From Leptodontidium sp. MPI-SDFR-AT-0119 (Eukaryota; Ascomycota; Leotiomycetes; Helotiales; Leptodontidiaceae): a stretch of 64,000 nt of DNA. Location: assembly GCA_020726505.1 (NCBI GenBank), contig JAHLEZ010000004.1, forward strand, positions 248,001 to 312,000, in the 5' to 3' direction. A model generated the notes under the pieces. It searched no databases. It was not told the origin of the DNA and worked only from the letters and a program-made list of their open reading frames with translations. The position numbers were made by a program, and so were the translations under genes. Shown piece by piece: positions 12,252 to 23,979 of this stretch (position 1 is the stretch's first letter; each line of letters begins with the position of its first letter).

Positions 12252-13093
12252 TCACATCATTCCACCGGGAACACCAGACACAACATGACTCCCCTGATAA
12301 GCACCATGCCCGCCCTGTAAACTTCTCTGCATATCCCCCTCCGACTTCTCTGCCTTCCTCATCTTCCTCTCCCTCAAAAACAGGCTCAACATGGCCAAAG
12401 CCGCCAGACCCAGGGGAATACCAACTCCAGCTCCAATAGCCACACCATGATTCGCCGCAAACTTCTCATCCGCAGATAAAGTCGAGCTAGCATTCGCGGT
12501 GTCTTGCGTAGGTATCGCTGAGGATGAACCCAAACTTGTCGATGTAGCTGTGCCGGATGCAGATGTAGACGTAGATATCGTAGACGTCGCAGTTACTCCC
12601 GCAATAGCAACCATCGTCCCAGCCGTAACACTGATAGCCGCACCTTGCTTACACGTCCCATTATTCTCCAGTGGAAAACCACAGCGCCATTTCAACTTCC
12701 CGATGTCGTTGTCTGACGCCAATTGATTGATGATGATCGGGGCTCCACCGGTAGGATTATCTAGCACATCTCAATCAGCACCCCTCCCCATACAGTACGA
12801 GTCTCAAGAACAAACTAGAGAGAAGAGAGGCGAGACTTACAATCCCTATCCACAAAATCAGAATCCGTACATCACCCCCTCGAGATCACGCCTTCATTGA
12901 AACAGAGACCTGACGACAGGCACGATGCTCCTTTGCCGCAACCTGCGCTATGCCCTGATGTTGATGTGTCGCATGGTACATCTAGTGCGAGGACGCCTCT
13001 GGGGTAGTAACATGATGAGCTTGCTGAGGCAGCGGGAAAGAAGTCGATGAAGAGGGAAGTGAAAGCTAGTGTGCTTAGATGGGCGGTTTTCAT
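12252..13093 (-). pseudogene. Cys-rich Ser/Thr-rich single-span membrane protein with in-frame stop
   Basis: Two minus-strand exons, 13093-12841 and 12760-12252, are joined over an 80-base intron (donor GTAAGT). Exon 1 begins with a signal peptide and a Cys-rich module (SSCYYP...VPCD...GCGKGASCLSSGLC) typical of a fungal surface-protein family. That family usually continues with an RGSCTD motif. Here the frame reads RG, then TGA at 12874-12872, then CTDSDFVDRD up to the donor, so a stop stands exactly where Ser (TCA) is expected. Exon 2 gives a Ser/Thr-rich stalk, one membrane span (GVGIPLGLAALAMLSLFL), and a basic cytoplasmic tail, as in wall-stress sensor-like proteins. It may be a pseudogene, a recent null allele or a sequencing error; without the stop it would be about 253 residues. 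Confidence 0.55.
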
Positions 13094-16000
13094 TTTTGCT
13101 GTATGTTTTGCAGTTTGAAGATCGACGGTTTCACACCTGAGGACGACGAAATGGGGTAAGGAAACAGAAATCGTTCAGGAAATCGTCTATGGGGCTTGAT
13201 CTTGGATATAACCATTCACAGGATCCAGTGCTCCGCCATGGTATGGAACAACGTGCAGCCTCCCCGATCCCAGCGTGATGAGATTGGGAATGGGGTCTGA
13301 GACGATCTGGATACCGTTCCTGGAATGAGACAGCAAAGATCACTGCCTAATCACGTCAGCCTTAAAGCTTAAATCCTTAGCTGGAACCGGTGCTGGAACT
13401 GTTGCAAGGACTTGGTCGATTGTTGACTTGATCTACGGAGGTAAACACCTTTATCTTGTGTATATCCAAAGAGCCCTTCTGCTAAATATTCTAGATATTC
13501 TTTCCACGATATTTCATCGCTGAAGTCGCCAACTACAAGGATCTTCGTCCAAGAAGCCTCTCACTTTCCTTAAAAGCACTGTTCTTCTTGTGTTCTGCAT
13601 GCGAAAAGATATTTAGAGCTTGCTTCCCCCTGTTTAGCTTTGTTGTTGTGCCTCCAAGCTTCGTACAGCCAAAGCAGCGTGCGCATGTGTCCAGAAAATT
13701 AACAAACAAGTACTGGATTTATTCATTGCTGGTGTATATAACTTTCCTCTGGATTCTGGTTTTTAAAGCCTTAGAATTGTCCAATTTAAAACTTTCTCGT
13801 ATGAACTGCTGGGCATTGGGGTTCGTGCTCACTACAGCGCTCTTCAGTTAAGTGCGGGGTAAAATGTGCGCTGAAGCAGGACCATTGCAGGGACGCCCTC
13901 GGGTGTGTTAACCACTTTGTTGACATCGTATGGGGGTGACCAGATTTAGCAGTATGATATCGGTTCTATGAATCTATAATCATTATATAATGTTGCTATG
14001 CGGTAATGTCAGGAGGACGTAAAGTAAGTCTTGTAAACCTTTGCTGTTGGCTTGAGGAGTGTTTGTTGGATGTGACGGTTCGATCGATTATGGATGGGAT
14101 TTTCGACGCAGGAATTTGCAGGTTTGTATGGAGTGAGATATCAGCACGTAAGGCATCGCAGAGCATCAACAGTTTCATCGTAACTTGCGTAGAACAAAAA
14201 AAATAGTCTCGTATGCCGTTCTTGTGACTCCAACTCGAGGTCGTGAGAGCATGATGAAGCGAGGCAGTTGAAGCTCCAAAGCTAAGAATAATTGTGCCAA
14301 GAACTCTGCCCTGTAACTTGACACATCCTGGTAGTACCAAACCCCCCATTTTCAATGCCTATTGCGTAAATCAAAAATCAAAAGAGTATTCCTTTGAAAG
14401 TCAATAGTCGCTTATTTGACTTCAGTATCAGATTGGGAGGTCATACTGTACAATCAGCTTCGGCCGTGCCCTGTGTGCCCTGTCCTGTCAGTGCATCGAG
14501 AGCTCGCCCCCGCCAAATCTTTTACGTGGAGAGTTTCACGTCACTTCAACAACCTTCACGACCGCACAATGCATCCGCACGGCAAGCACAACCCTCTGCT
14601 AATCTGCGAACAACGAATGCCTTCGAAATCTAGTTTGTGAGTCTGCGAGTCAACCGCGAGTCTTGGTATGGGTTTCCGACACAGCCAACGGAGGGCGACG
14701 AGAAAAGGGAGGAAGCGATGGTACACAAAGGGCTTGTGGATGGCTGCGGACTTGGAATGAATAGTACCATTCGAGGCCTAGGTCTAGATTTTGAACATGG
14801 GAGGAACTCGTGGTCAAGCAAGGCTTCATGGGGTTATCTGGTCTTGGGTAAACCAGCCAGTGGAACCATGGCTTCGATTCTTAGGCCTTACACGAACAAC
14901 AATACGCTGTGGAAAGGGGTATGACAAGGCGGGTTGGAACGTGACGACCAGTGGCTGGATATATGGATGTGAGCGGGTGAGATTTTGTATCTTGGGATAT
15001 CCGTTGTCTCTGGCGCGGCTGGCTTCATCTTACAGGTCTTCGAGAATAATCTGTTCGAATGGCTTGGGCAGAGGACGGAGAAACCCAGAGGAATTTGCCT
15101 CACCTCAAAGACACGCTGGACGACTCAACTGGTACACGATACAGGAAAAGCGCAGAGCCTCGCGAGTTGATAACTTTTCTACCCAAAAATCACCATCTTC
15201 CATGCGAGTCTGTGTACTCTACTCGTACTTCGAGACTAAAGTCGACTTCACAACGTTTTCGCATGGAGCCTTCCCTAGCCGTCTCTTCATTTTGTTTTTG
15301 CTTCCTTTCTTTTCCTTACTTTGTTTTCCTTACTTTGTTTTCCTTATCTCGCATCATGTACATTTGCATTCGGGCACTCCGATTTCTGCGGGGTTGTGGC
15401 TCTCCACTACTTTTTGCTGCAGCTACATTATTCCCCGCTGCAGTGAGCTGTGTTTATGGGCGGGTACGATATCCGAGTCGGGCTGAGCACAGGCTTCTAC
15501 AATTCTCCGGTTTGGGTGGGAAGCTGGACTCCAAATCAACTGTCATTTGCTTTGCTTGCTTCTCACTTTTGCGTATGATCTGATGCAATCTAGAGAGGTA
15601 GCCTTAACAATTCCTGGTGTCTAACCCCCAAATCAGTTTTATTGTTGATCTTGAAAGAATCTTTTTTCCTCCCATTTGTACCGTCAACCATGAGCAAGCC
15701 ACGCCCCGAAGGTATCCTTATCAAAGCAAAGAAAAAGCATGGTTGCGACGAACACGCCAGCATAGAAACAGCGACCATTCAAGCGTATAGTACGATGCCT
15801 ATCATCCCTGCAAATGACTCGCGGAATCAAGAGCTCAACCCTTGCATTCCCCCACACTTTGAAGGCAACGGAGGAAGCGATACAGATTTTGGCCTACGTC
15901 GGTGGTGTGTCGCGGATGCAGTGTACCCATGTCTGCGGTCCAGAGAAAAGCCCTCTTCCTGCTTTTCTCCTTGAATTGGCAAATCACGACGACAGATATG

Positions 16001-16468
16001 ATCACCCTTGAAGGTTTTCTTGTGTCTTATCTTGTGGATTGTTTGCTGGTATTGACTTTCATTGGACAATAGTCTTCGGCTTGTGGCGTACGTCACGAGG
16101 ATAAATCAAATGATTGGTGGCATGGCCCAAGATCTACAGGTTTTAACCCACTACGGGACGAGGCGCAAAGCCTCAAGGGCTCTTATCTTGGCTACAAAAG
16201 CTTAAACTCCACCAAGCTTCTCTGGCGGATAGCTAAGACCGCTAAGCTCACTTGGCCTATTGGTCTCGTGTGACTTGGTAGGATGATGTTGATAAAGCCT
16301 GCTTGTCATGCCATAGTTGTGGAGATAAGGGATTGAACCCTGATTTTGACTTTCTCTTCATTCATATGGTCACCTCCCCAGCGGACTCATATCTCGTCCC
16401 CTTGCCACGTTTCAGCATCCCCAAATTGATGACTCCAGATCGACTCTGTGCGAGTTTCCAAAGTCAAA
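13094..16468. other. 3.4-kb intergenic region, no supported gene
   Basis: This lies between the divergent membrane-protein gene and the amino-acid permease gene. Long open frames at 14791-15583 are Arg/Ser/Phe-rich and overlap in two frames, with no domain, so I do not call them. A short tandem repeat of CTTACTTTGTTTTC is seen near 15315-15345. The last few hundred bases should hold the permease promoter. Confidence 0.4.
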
Positions 16469-18718
16469 ATGGCAGATCCAATACAAGAAGATATCGAAAA
16501 GACTTCTGCTCTCAAAACTTCCAAATCCTCAGACAACTTCTCTCCCGTCCGCCCCAATAACGATGGCTATGACAAGGAATCTCAGATGCGTCGCGGCAGC
16601 ATCACGAAACATCATGAAGGCTTCTTCACTGCATTCACACTGGACAGCTTCAAACGCAATCCCAATGCAAGAGTTGTGACCGAAGCCACAGACTTAGAAG
16701 GGAGACCTCTACCAGACCAACCTCCTGCCGAGCCAGCGTTGGCGATGAGGCTGAAAGAGAGGCATCTGCAGATGATTGCTATTGGCGGCAGTATTGGTTC
16801 GTCCTCTCTCATCTCATTCTCCCCCAAATATGTCCCAAGGCGAAGTTTATCATATGTCATGCTTGATGAGAACTGGGCGAATGAACATAAGCTGATAGAT
16901 TTTTTCAAACATAGGCACAGGTCTCTTCGTCGGTTCTGGCTCGGCTCTCGCAACAGGTGGTCCTGCATCTCTGATCATTGCATATGGACTCATTGGTATG
17001 ATGCTCTACTGTACTGTCCACGCTTTGGGCGAACTGGCTGTCGCTTTCCCTATCGCTGGTGCATTCTCCGTCTACTCAAGTAGATTTATCGATCCTGCCT
17101 GGGGATTCGCCATGGGCTGGAAGTGAGTTTATATTTCTTGTTTTCTGGGGGTGGAGACGAGGATAAAAATTGGAAACATGGCGAGGGGGAGAAATGACAA
17201 AGCCTATGCTGACTGAAATCTTCATAGCTACGCTCTAAGCTGGCTCGTTACCCTTCCCCTCGAACTCACAGCCGCTTCGATAACCGTCTCATACTGGCCC
17301 GGCGCCAAAGATACCTCGCCAGCTGCATTCGTCGTGATCTTCTGGTTCGTAATCGTCCTCATAAACTTCTTCGGCGTGAAAGGATACGGAGAAGCCGAAT
17401 TCGTCTTTTCCATTATCAAAGTTATAGCAGTCATTGGCTTCATTATACTTGGCATCATCATTGCTGCCGGCGGGGTCCCAGGATCTCCTCAGGGGTATCT
17501 TGGCGCGGGCTACTGGTACAACCCAGGAGCATTTCATCATGGATTTAAGGGCCTATGCAGTGTTTTTGTTACCGCTGCTTTCAGTTTTGGGGGGACTGAG
17601 TTGGTTGGTCTTACGGCTGCTGAGACGGAGAATCCGAGGAAGAGTTTGCCGAGTGCTGTCAAGCAGGTGTTTTGGAGAATTACTTTGGTGAGTTCCTCCC
17701 GACTATTCCGATTTCTCCCAGCTTAGACTTGGGAATTGGGACTTCAATTTGTTTCTGCCCACTTTTATACCGGGTGATTAACTGACACATGCTGCGCAGT
17801 TCTACATGGTGTCTCTGACCATCGTCGGATGCCTAGTCCCCTACAACGACCCCGATCTCCTCAACGGAACTGGCTCCCAAGACGCCAACGCCTCACCCTT
17901 CGTTATCGCTGTCAAGAATGCAGGCATTAGTGTTGTTCCCTCAATCATGAACGTCGTGATCCTCATTGCCGTCCTCAGCGTCGGCAACTCCTCCGTATAT
18001 GGTTCTTCCCGTACAATGGCAGCACTCGCAGACCGAGGTCAAGCACCGAAGATCCTAGGTTACATCGACAATACCGGCCGTCCCCTGGTCAGCATCATCG
18101 TCGCGAGTGCGATCGGACTGCTGTGTTTTATTGTTGCGGCTGGTACGGATGTTAGGGTCCAGGCATTCAACTGGATGCTGGCTGTCAGTGGATTGAGCAG
18201 TATCTTTACATGGGCCAGCATTTGTGCTTGCCATATTCGGTTCAGACATGCGTGGAAATATAACGGGCATACCTTAGACGAGTAAGTCCCCATTATTTCA
18301 TCTTTACAATCCCTTTGCCCGCCCAATTTCTCACACTCATCGACACATCAACTAACCCGCCCTTCACAGACTAGCGTTTACCTCCCAATCAGGTTACTAC
18401 GGCTCCTGGCTCGGCTTCATCATGAACATGCTCATCCTCGTAGCGCAATTCTGGACAGCCGTCTGGCCCGTCGGCTACGCCTCAGAAACACCCTCCGAAA
18501 TCGCCCAAGGCTTCTTCGAAGCGTACCTCGCGATGCCGATCGTCATCCTCTTCTACGTCGGCTTCAAAGTGATCAAGAAAACGAAGTTCAAGAAGCTGGC
18601 TGATATTGATGTCACATCTGGGAGGAGGGAGATGGATTTACCTGCTATTCTTGCCGAGGAGAGGGCTATCCAGGCTACGTGGCCGTGGTGGAAGAAGTGG
18701 TGGAACATTGCTTTTTAA
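16469..18718 (+). CDS. Amino-acid permease (AAP/YAT family)
   Basis: Five exons are 16469-16796, 16915-17122, 17228-17687, 17800-18281 and 18370-18718; introns are 118, 105, 112 and 88 bases; 608 residues. After a hydrophilic N-terminus of about 95 residues comes LKERHLQMIAIGGSIG joined to TGLFVGSGSALATGGP, the hallmark first membrane segment of yeast/fungal amino-acid permeases. Further typical pieces are the ALGELAVAFPIAGAFSVY loop, SFGGTELVGLTAAETENPRK, and the VYGSSRTMAALADRGQAPK loop. About 12 membrane segments are expected, with a basic, tryptophan-rich C-terminus. It would import amino acids by proton symport at the plasma membrane; the substrate cannot be told. The first intron has a weak donor (GTTCGT), but the frame and the family motif require it. 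The ATG is in good context (CAAAATGGC). Confidence 0.93.
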
Positions 18719-18929
18719 ATTGATAGGTTCTATAGGGGTGATGTGAATGCGAGAGTTGACTGGCATTGTGAAATTATTTAAGCCAGAAGAGACTAGTTAG
18801 GACGAAGGTTGGACATTTTATAGCTGTGTTTACAAGAGGTTGATTATAAAACACAAACAAATCCAAGCCACCTGTCTCGGTATTCTAAGACAAAGACCTA
18901 GTGTCCACTTGTATCTGGCCTTGTGGAGA

Positions 18930-19500
18930 TGTTCAACTTAACTTGATGACTTTCATTTTTACTTACCTTGCAAGATTTATTCACATCATTTACAAATCCT
19001 TCTTTACTAACTATTTATCTCTACATTTATTTTCCTAGGCGAATTAGATCTTTTATTTACATTACTCGTTAACTCCCGCACATTTACTCTAATTTGAAGC
19101 TTTGACAATCACACCAAGTTAAGTTCATTTACTTATCTTTAATACTATTAGTATTTCTCCTAGGATATATTATTCAATCTGTTCTAAATTTTTATAGCAT
19201 AGTACTTAATATTAGTTCTCGTCTACAAATAATCTTTAATTTGTCTTATATATACTTATAATTTTATATCTTTAATACATTCATTTTCTATCTTCAAAGA
19301 ATTTTGAAAATAATTGTGAGAAATCTTTTGCTGGTACTTTATTAGATTTCATCTTAATGTAATTTAACATCAACTTTTATTCACATCTCTTCTTTATCTT
19401 AAATACAAATCATTTTCTAGTAGTTATATATATTATTTCCTTATATCAACAAGTTTTAGTTTGCGATTTCTCTAATCTTTAGTACTAAGTCTAAAGAGGT
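18930..19500. other. AT-rich block, possibly a RIP-decayed remnant
   Basis: The base composition changes abruptly to mostly A and T, with no open frame, and returns to normal near 19500. In ascomycetes such islets are often transposon remnants mutated by RIP, but I see no recognisable element ends or protein here, so the origin is inference. Confidence 0.4.
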
Positions 19501-22254
19501 TGGTGGAACGCAGAAAGGCGTCTGGGTTCATCTATATACTTTTGTCGGCCTCAAATTGCCAGTTTGGGGAACCAAACGGCTGGTAGGGGTCTTACACCAG
19601 GGACATGGCGGAGGCCTGGATGAGCGACGACGCCGATGAAGGGTGGCTGAGAGAATGACACCGTCAGTAAGTCTTCTTGAGAATTGAGAAAAGTAAACGT
19701 TGTTGCTTGGAGAAATAGGCCAGGAAGCTTCGCAAGCTTCAGAAAGATTTTGGAACGTACCATTATGACGGGATGAAGAAGGATGATGTGGTTGGAGGTG
19801 TGAGAGTCGAGGTAGATTGGTACTGAACGCGTGACGTTTAATGTGAGAGAGGAGAGAAGATGATCAAAGTACAAAGGGAGAGAATTGAAAGTTTACTGTT
19901 GTATGGCTCAGAGGAGAAGAAGTTGATGATGCTGAGGGAAGAGACGAACAAATCTTGAGGAAGAAGCTGGTCTTAAGTAATTTTTCTTACCGTCTCCCTG
20001 GTACGTCTCTTCTGTTTTGGGATACAATTTCAGTCCGATATGGGAGAAGGATAAGTTACAGAAGCATTCACATAGCCTCTGTCTTGCAGTATCGGAGGCT
20101 TGGTTGAATCAACGCGGAAACTACGGTGTGGGGTATCCACGCGTTTCTGGCATGTAGCCCTGCTCGGAGGCCAAGCGAGCCTGTTTCTACTGATCTGGAA
20201 CGCCTAAAACATGGACTTGACCAATGAGGACGTCTAATTTTACCCTACGGACTAGTAGAGGGGGCCTTACGGTTACCATAAAGGGAAAAGGGTTTAATTT
20301 TACTGCTCCGATCGGAGTGGGCGAAGGAGCAGCAAGCGAGATGTATTGGGGCAATGGACTGGAAGAAATTCATTAATTGTTGGGCTAACGAAGCAGTCTT
20401 TTGGGGTAGGATGACGTATGTTGTCTCAGTACACTAGGCCTATAGTATCATGCGCCGGGCCGAGATGTCTAGATGAATTGAAGCAAAATCATCCCTTCCT
20501 GGTCGGCAGCTGCACGTGGAAAACGGAGGGAAAGGAGCTGAGTACGGAACGAACCCGTGTGTGCACAGAGAACAATGAATAGAACGAGATGGTACTAGTA
20601 CTATATCAGGAGCGAGGGGCTTGGTTTTACTAATCTGGCTGCTGAGAGACGGAATGGGCTGGAGGGGACACTAGGCACGGAGGAATTGAGGAATTTGAGG
20701 GCCGATCTAGTATTTTAAGCCTGGTTGGTTGCCTGATGACGTGTCAAGACACTCAGTTTTCCTTCGAGGTACTAGAGGGACGTCGGGCCCAGAAGATTTA
20801 GTGCTTTGTATGTGTTTGCTCTTGCTCGAGGTCTTTGTCTTACCTTGTTATAGATTTCAGAATTGAAATCACGAGTTGAAAGTAAAGCAGGGAGAGACTG
20901 GCTCGTGCTGCTGCCTCATTATGGACTGCTCAGAGGCTATTTCAACTCCAGGCGTTGACGTGTATTTCGAATGTCACGATTACTTATTCACGTGCAGTGA
21001 AAGCGTTGAGGTGTCGTTGGGGGAACAACATTTATACACAGGCTCCACTGGACTAAATAAAAAAGAAGGCAAACGAGGAAATAAAAGCCAGTGTGCGTAT
21101 TCTAGTCTTGTCGGGTATGGTGAAAAAGAGTCTGGGGGTGTGGAGGTGTGGAGGCGGGATTCGGGGGAGAGAAATCCACAGTTTCTTGAAGCTAAACCTC
21201 AAATAAATAAAAGATTCATGGAGGAGCAACCCTATTCAGTTCAAAGAATCGCTCTGTGCGAAGGTACTCTCCCAGTAGAATACTTTAAAGTCAAGTGATC
21301 AAGACGTCTTTCGAAAGACATATAGCGGCAGGTTCTTGCTTACAGTTTAAGAAACAACAGATAACATCTATCGAGTAAAGCCAGCGGCAATTTTACCTTA
21401 GTTACTTAAGTAGTTTTCCTGTTACGGTCTCTGGGGGCCAGCAAGCGGCAACTGTATACAATGGTTTGTTTACTTTATAAAGAAAAGAGATCCGTTTCTT
21501 GCTTGAAATTTGAAGGTGAAGAATACAATATCTAGTACATAAAACTATCTTTAAATGTCAAAGGGCCGACCTTCTCGCTATTGTGTAATACCAAAAGGAC
21601 AGGATTGAGACTGTACTCTTCTCAAAGTATTTTGAATTTAAACATGGATCACAGTTTTCCCCGTACGTGAACTGATACAAAGACATACGTTTTTGCGGAG
21701 ACTCAGCAACTTGAAGCTTTTGAATAGAGTTTCCCATTCTTCTTTGCGGCATTGTGAACAATCAGTACATCAGCATCATCTGATGCTGTCCGGATTGAAT
21801 TTAGATTCTCTCCTCGTTGGTCAAGTTGCTAGCTATGTAATAAGCCACCAAAGAGAGTGAACACCACATCTAAGGTTGATGGAAAAAGCTTGTGGAGTAG
21901 GTTGAGAGCACCATCTCCGAGATTTAATGATAGTATAATAAGGTTGTGTGGCAAGTGGACCAGTTCAAATCCTTCTCTTTCCGCGAAACAAGCAGATTAA
22001 CGAAAGAGTTGGTATCATCTGGAGTCGGAAATGGTCATAGGCAGCGAAGCATGATGCATACGTGCTGTTGAGAACGACTTAGACAGCGGCTGCGCAATTT
22101 ACTTGAGAAGTGAATAATTCCATCGTACTGAATAGGCGAGTTATTGTTTTCAGTTTGCGACCGAAGAGTATGTATCACAAGGGGAATCTGGCCCCTGATT
22201 CCAAATCAACAAACCTCGTGCTTATGTAACCACGAAGCGAGGTCAGCGCCCAAG

Positions 22255-22287
22255 GATTTCCAACCGATTTCCAACCGATTTCCAACC
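22255..22287. repeat. Three tandem copies of GATTTCCAACC
   Basis: An 11-base unit is repeated three times in the 5' flank of the thioredoxin-PITH gene, about 260 bases before its ATG. Confidence 0.85.
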
Positions 22288-22544
22288 CCCCGCCGAACCT
22301 TCCAGCCGATCAATCAACCCCTCCATCAGCATCATAAAACGACGACGACGAGCACATCACAGCTTCTCTTGCCTCTCAACGAAACTCGAATATATCAAGC
22401 AGCACGAATTATCTACCCCGGGCCATATTCAAAGCAAAGAAATAGCAAATCAACGCAGCGCGCAACGAACCAAACCAAACCCCGTAGAAGGCCGCAGAAC
22501 AGATCCCACTCAATCAATACCCACAATCACAACCAGCCTCCACG

Positions 22545-23477
22545 ATGCTCGAAATAAAATCCCTCTCCCAATTCAACGCCCTCAAATCCTCCTCCTCCCT
22601 CCTTATAATCGATTTCTACGCCACATGGTGCGGGCCCTGCAAAGCCATCTCGCCCGTCTTCGGACGCCTCTCGACACCCCACGCTTCCTCCTCCTCAGCA
22701 GGCACAGGCATAGTCTTCGCGCAAGTCGATGTCGATAAAGCGAAGGATGTAGCGCAGACGTGTGGTATCACTGCGATGCCTACGTTCCAGTTCTTCAGGG
22801 GCGGCAAGAAGATCGATGAGGTCAAAGGCGCGGATGTGCAGCAGCTGAGTACGAAAGTCGGGTATTATATTGGGGAGGCGGAGAAAGCTGGGAATACATC
22901 AGGGAGTGGGAGTTCTGGATCAGGATCTACGTCGACGGAGAAAAGGACAATTGGCAGTCTGAGGAGTATGATCGATGTCGAGAAAGGGAGACTGGTCAAC
23001 GCCACCCTATTATCCTCAGTACGGAATATCGCCAGTCCACCACCAGCAGGCTATTCTTTAGCGTCAACAGGCACTCCGAAACTCCTCATCTACATCCCCT
23101 TCACTTCGCCCATAATTCCCTCCTCAATCACCCTGCGCGTCGCCAAAGGATCAGATCTCACATCAGCCCCCTCCCGCCTAACAGTCGGATCCAACGTGCC
23201 CGTCACGATCCGCAAACTCGAAGACAAGAAAACAGGCGAGATGAAAGAAACCCACGATCTAGATATGGATTCCAGTATGGGCAAGGCGGAAAACGAACAG
23301 GCTTTCAATGTTTTTAGTGATGAGTTTGTGGGTGGAGAGGTTACGCTCAAGTTGAAGGGGAGTAAATTTGGGAAGGGCGTTAAGAGTTTGCTGGTTAGGG
23401 TGGAGAGGAATTTGAGTGGTGAGGAGGGGACGGTGACGAAGATTGGAGAGATGGATGTGCTTGGTGTAAAAGCCTAG
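22545..23477 (+). CDS. Thioredoxin-like protein with PITH domain (TXNL1 type)
   Basis: A single-exon gene of 310 residues. The N-terminal thioredoxin fold carries the redox motif WCGPC at residues 28-32 and the cis-proline in AMPTF. After a Gly/Ser-rich linker (about 115-135) comes a PITH domain (proteasome-interacting thioredoxin), running from the DVEKGRLVNATLLSSV region to the C-terminus. Human TXNL1 with the same architecture binds the 26S proteasome and acts as a cytosolic disulfide reductase; the same role is inferred here. Codon use and frame are clean throughout, and no intron is needed. Confidence 0.93.
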   Translation: MLEIKSLSQFNALKSSSSLLIIDFYATWCGPCKAISPVFGRLSTPHASSSSAGTGIVFAQVDVDKAKDVAQTCGITAMPTFQFFRGGKKIDEVKGADVQQLSTKVGYYIGEAEKAGNTSGSGSSGSGSTSTEKRTIGSLRSMIDVEKGRLVNATLLSSVRNIASPPPAGYSLASTGTPKLLIYIPFTSPIIPSSITLRVAKGSDLTSAPSRLTVGSNVPVTIRKLEDKKTGEMKETHDLDMDSSMGKAENEQAFNVFSDEFVGGEVTLKLKGSKFGKGVKSLLVRVERNLSGEEGTVTKIGEMDVLGVKA

Positions 23478-23979
23478 GGAGGTACTGTGGTGGATTCTCG
23501 GTGACGTTCGAGAGTGGTCTAAATGTTGAGGAATGTCGATGAGGAACATGAATGTGACGAAGGAGATGCAGTGCTTCGGTGTGATGATTTAGGATGCGGA
23601 GTCGATGTAGTGTATGATACCATTTGAATTTTTTTTCCTTATTCTCACTCTGTAACTTTTTGTCTGTCCTATTCTTGCATCCCATTATGCACCTTTCCAA
23701 TTTGGCCTGTGGATCCAGTCTGTGCTCACTCTCGTCTTGCGTGACCTTCTACATGATTTTGCATTGGCTTCTTCGTCCTGTCTCTGTCCTCTCTTGCTGT
23801 CTTGCGTGATTTTCTGCATGAATTCGCGCCCCCGTTCCACATTTTATCCCGCTGCTTTACGAATTCGCTGCTTCCGTACTCGTATGCATACTCGTTTTGC
23901 ATCACCTTCTGGATATCTTGGCGCTGGCTGCTTCGTACTGTCCATGTCATAATCTTGTCATCCAGCAGTCCGACATAAA
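23478..23979. other. 3' flanks of two convergent genes
   Basis: This is the short interval between the converging ends of the thioredoxin-PITH and C2H2 zinc-finger genes. It is T- and C-rich and contains nothing else I can support. Confidence 0.5.

Larger units (their letters stand above)
18719..22544. other. 3.8-kb gene-poor region with AT-rich block
   Basis: No supported gene. Bases of about 18930-19500 are strongly AT-rich, full of TTTA/ATAT tracts, and contrast sharply with both sides. The rest is ordinary intergenic sequence with short meaningless frames (for example 19551-19874 minus and 20876-21298 plus). The end holds the promoter of the thioredoxin-PITH gene. Confidence 0.45.

Noticed and set aside
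14637..15583. Overlapping open frames on the plus strand
   Set aside because: They overlap in different frames, are Arg/Ser/Phe-rich, and show no domain or clear start.
20876..21298. Plus-strand frame of 140 codons
   Set aside because: No good start, no domain, and composition like the surrounding intergenic sequence.
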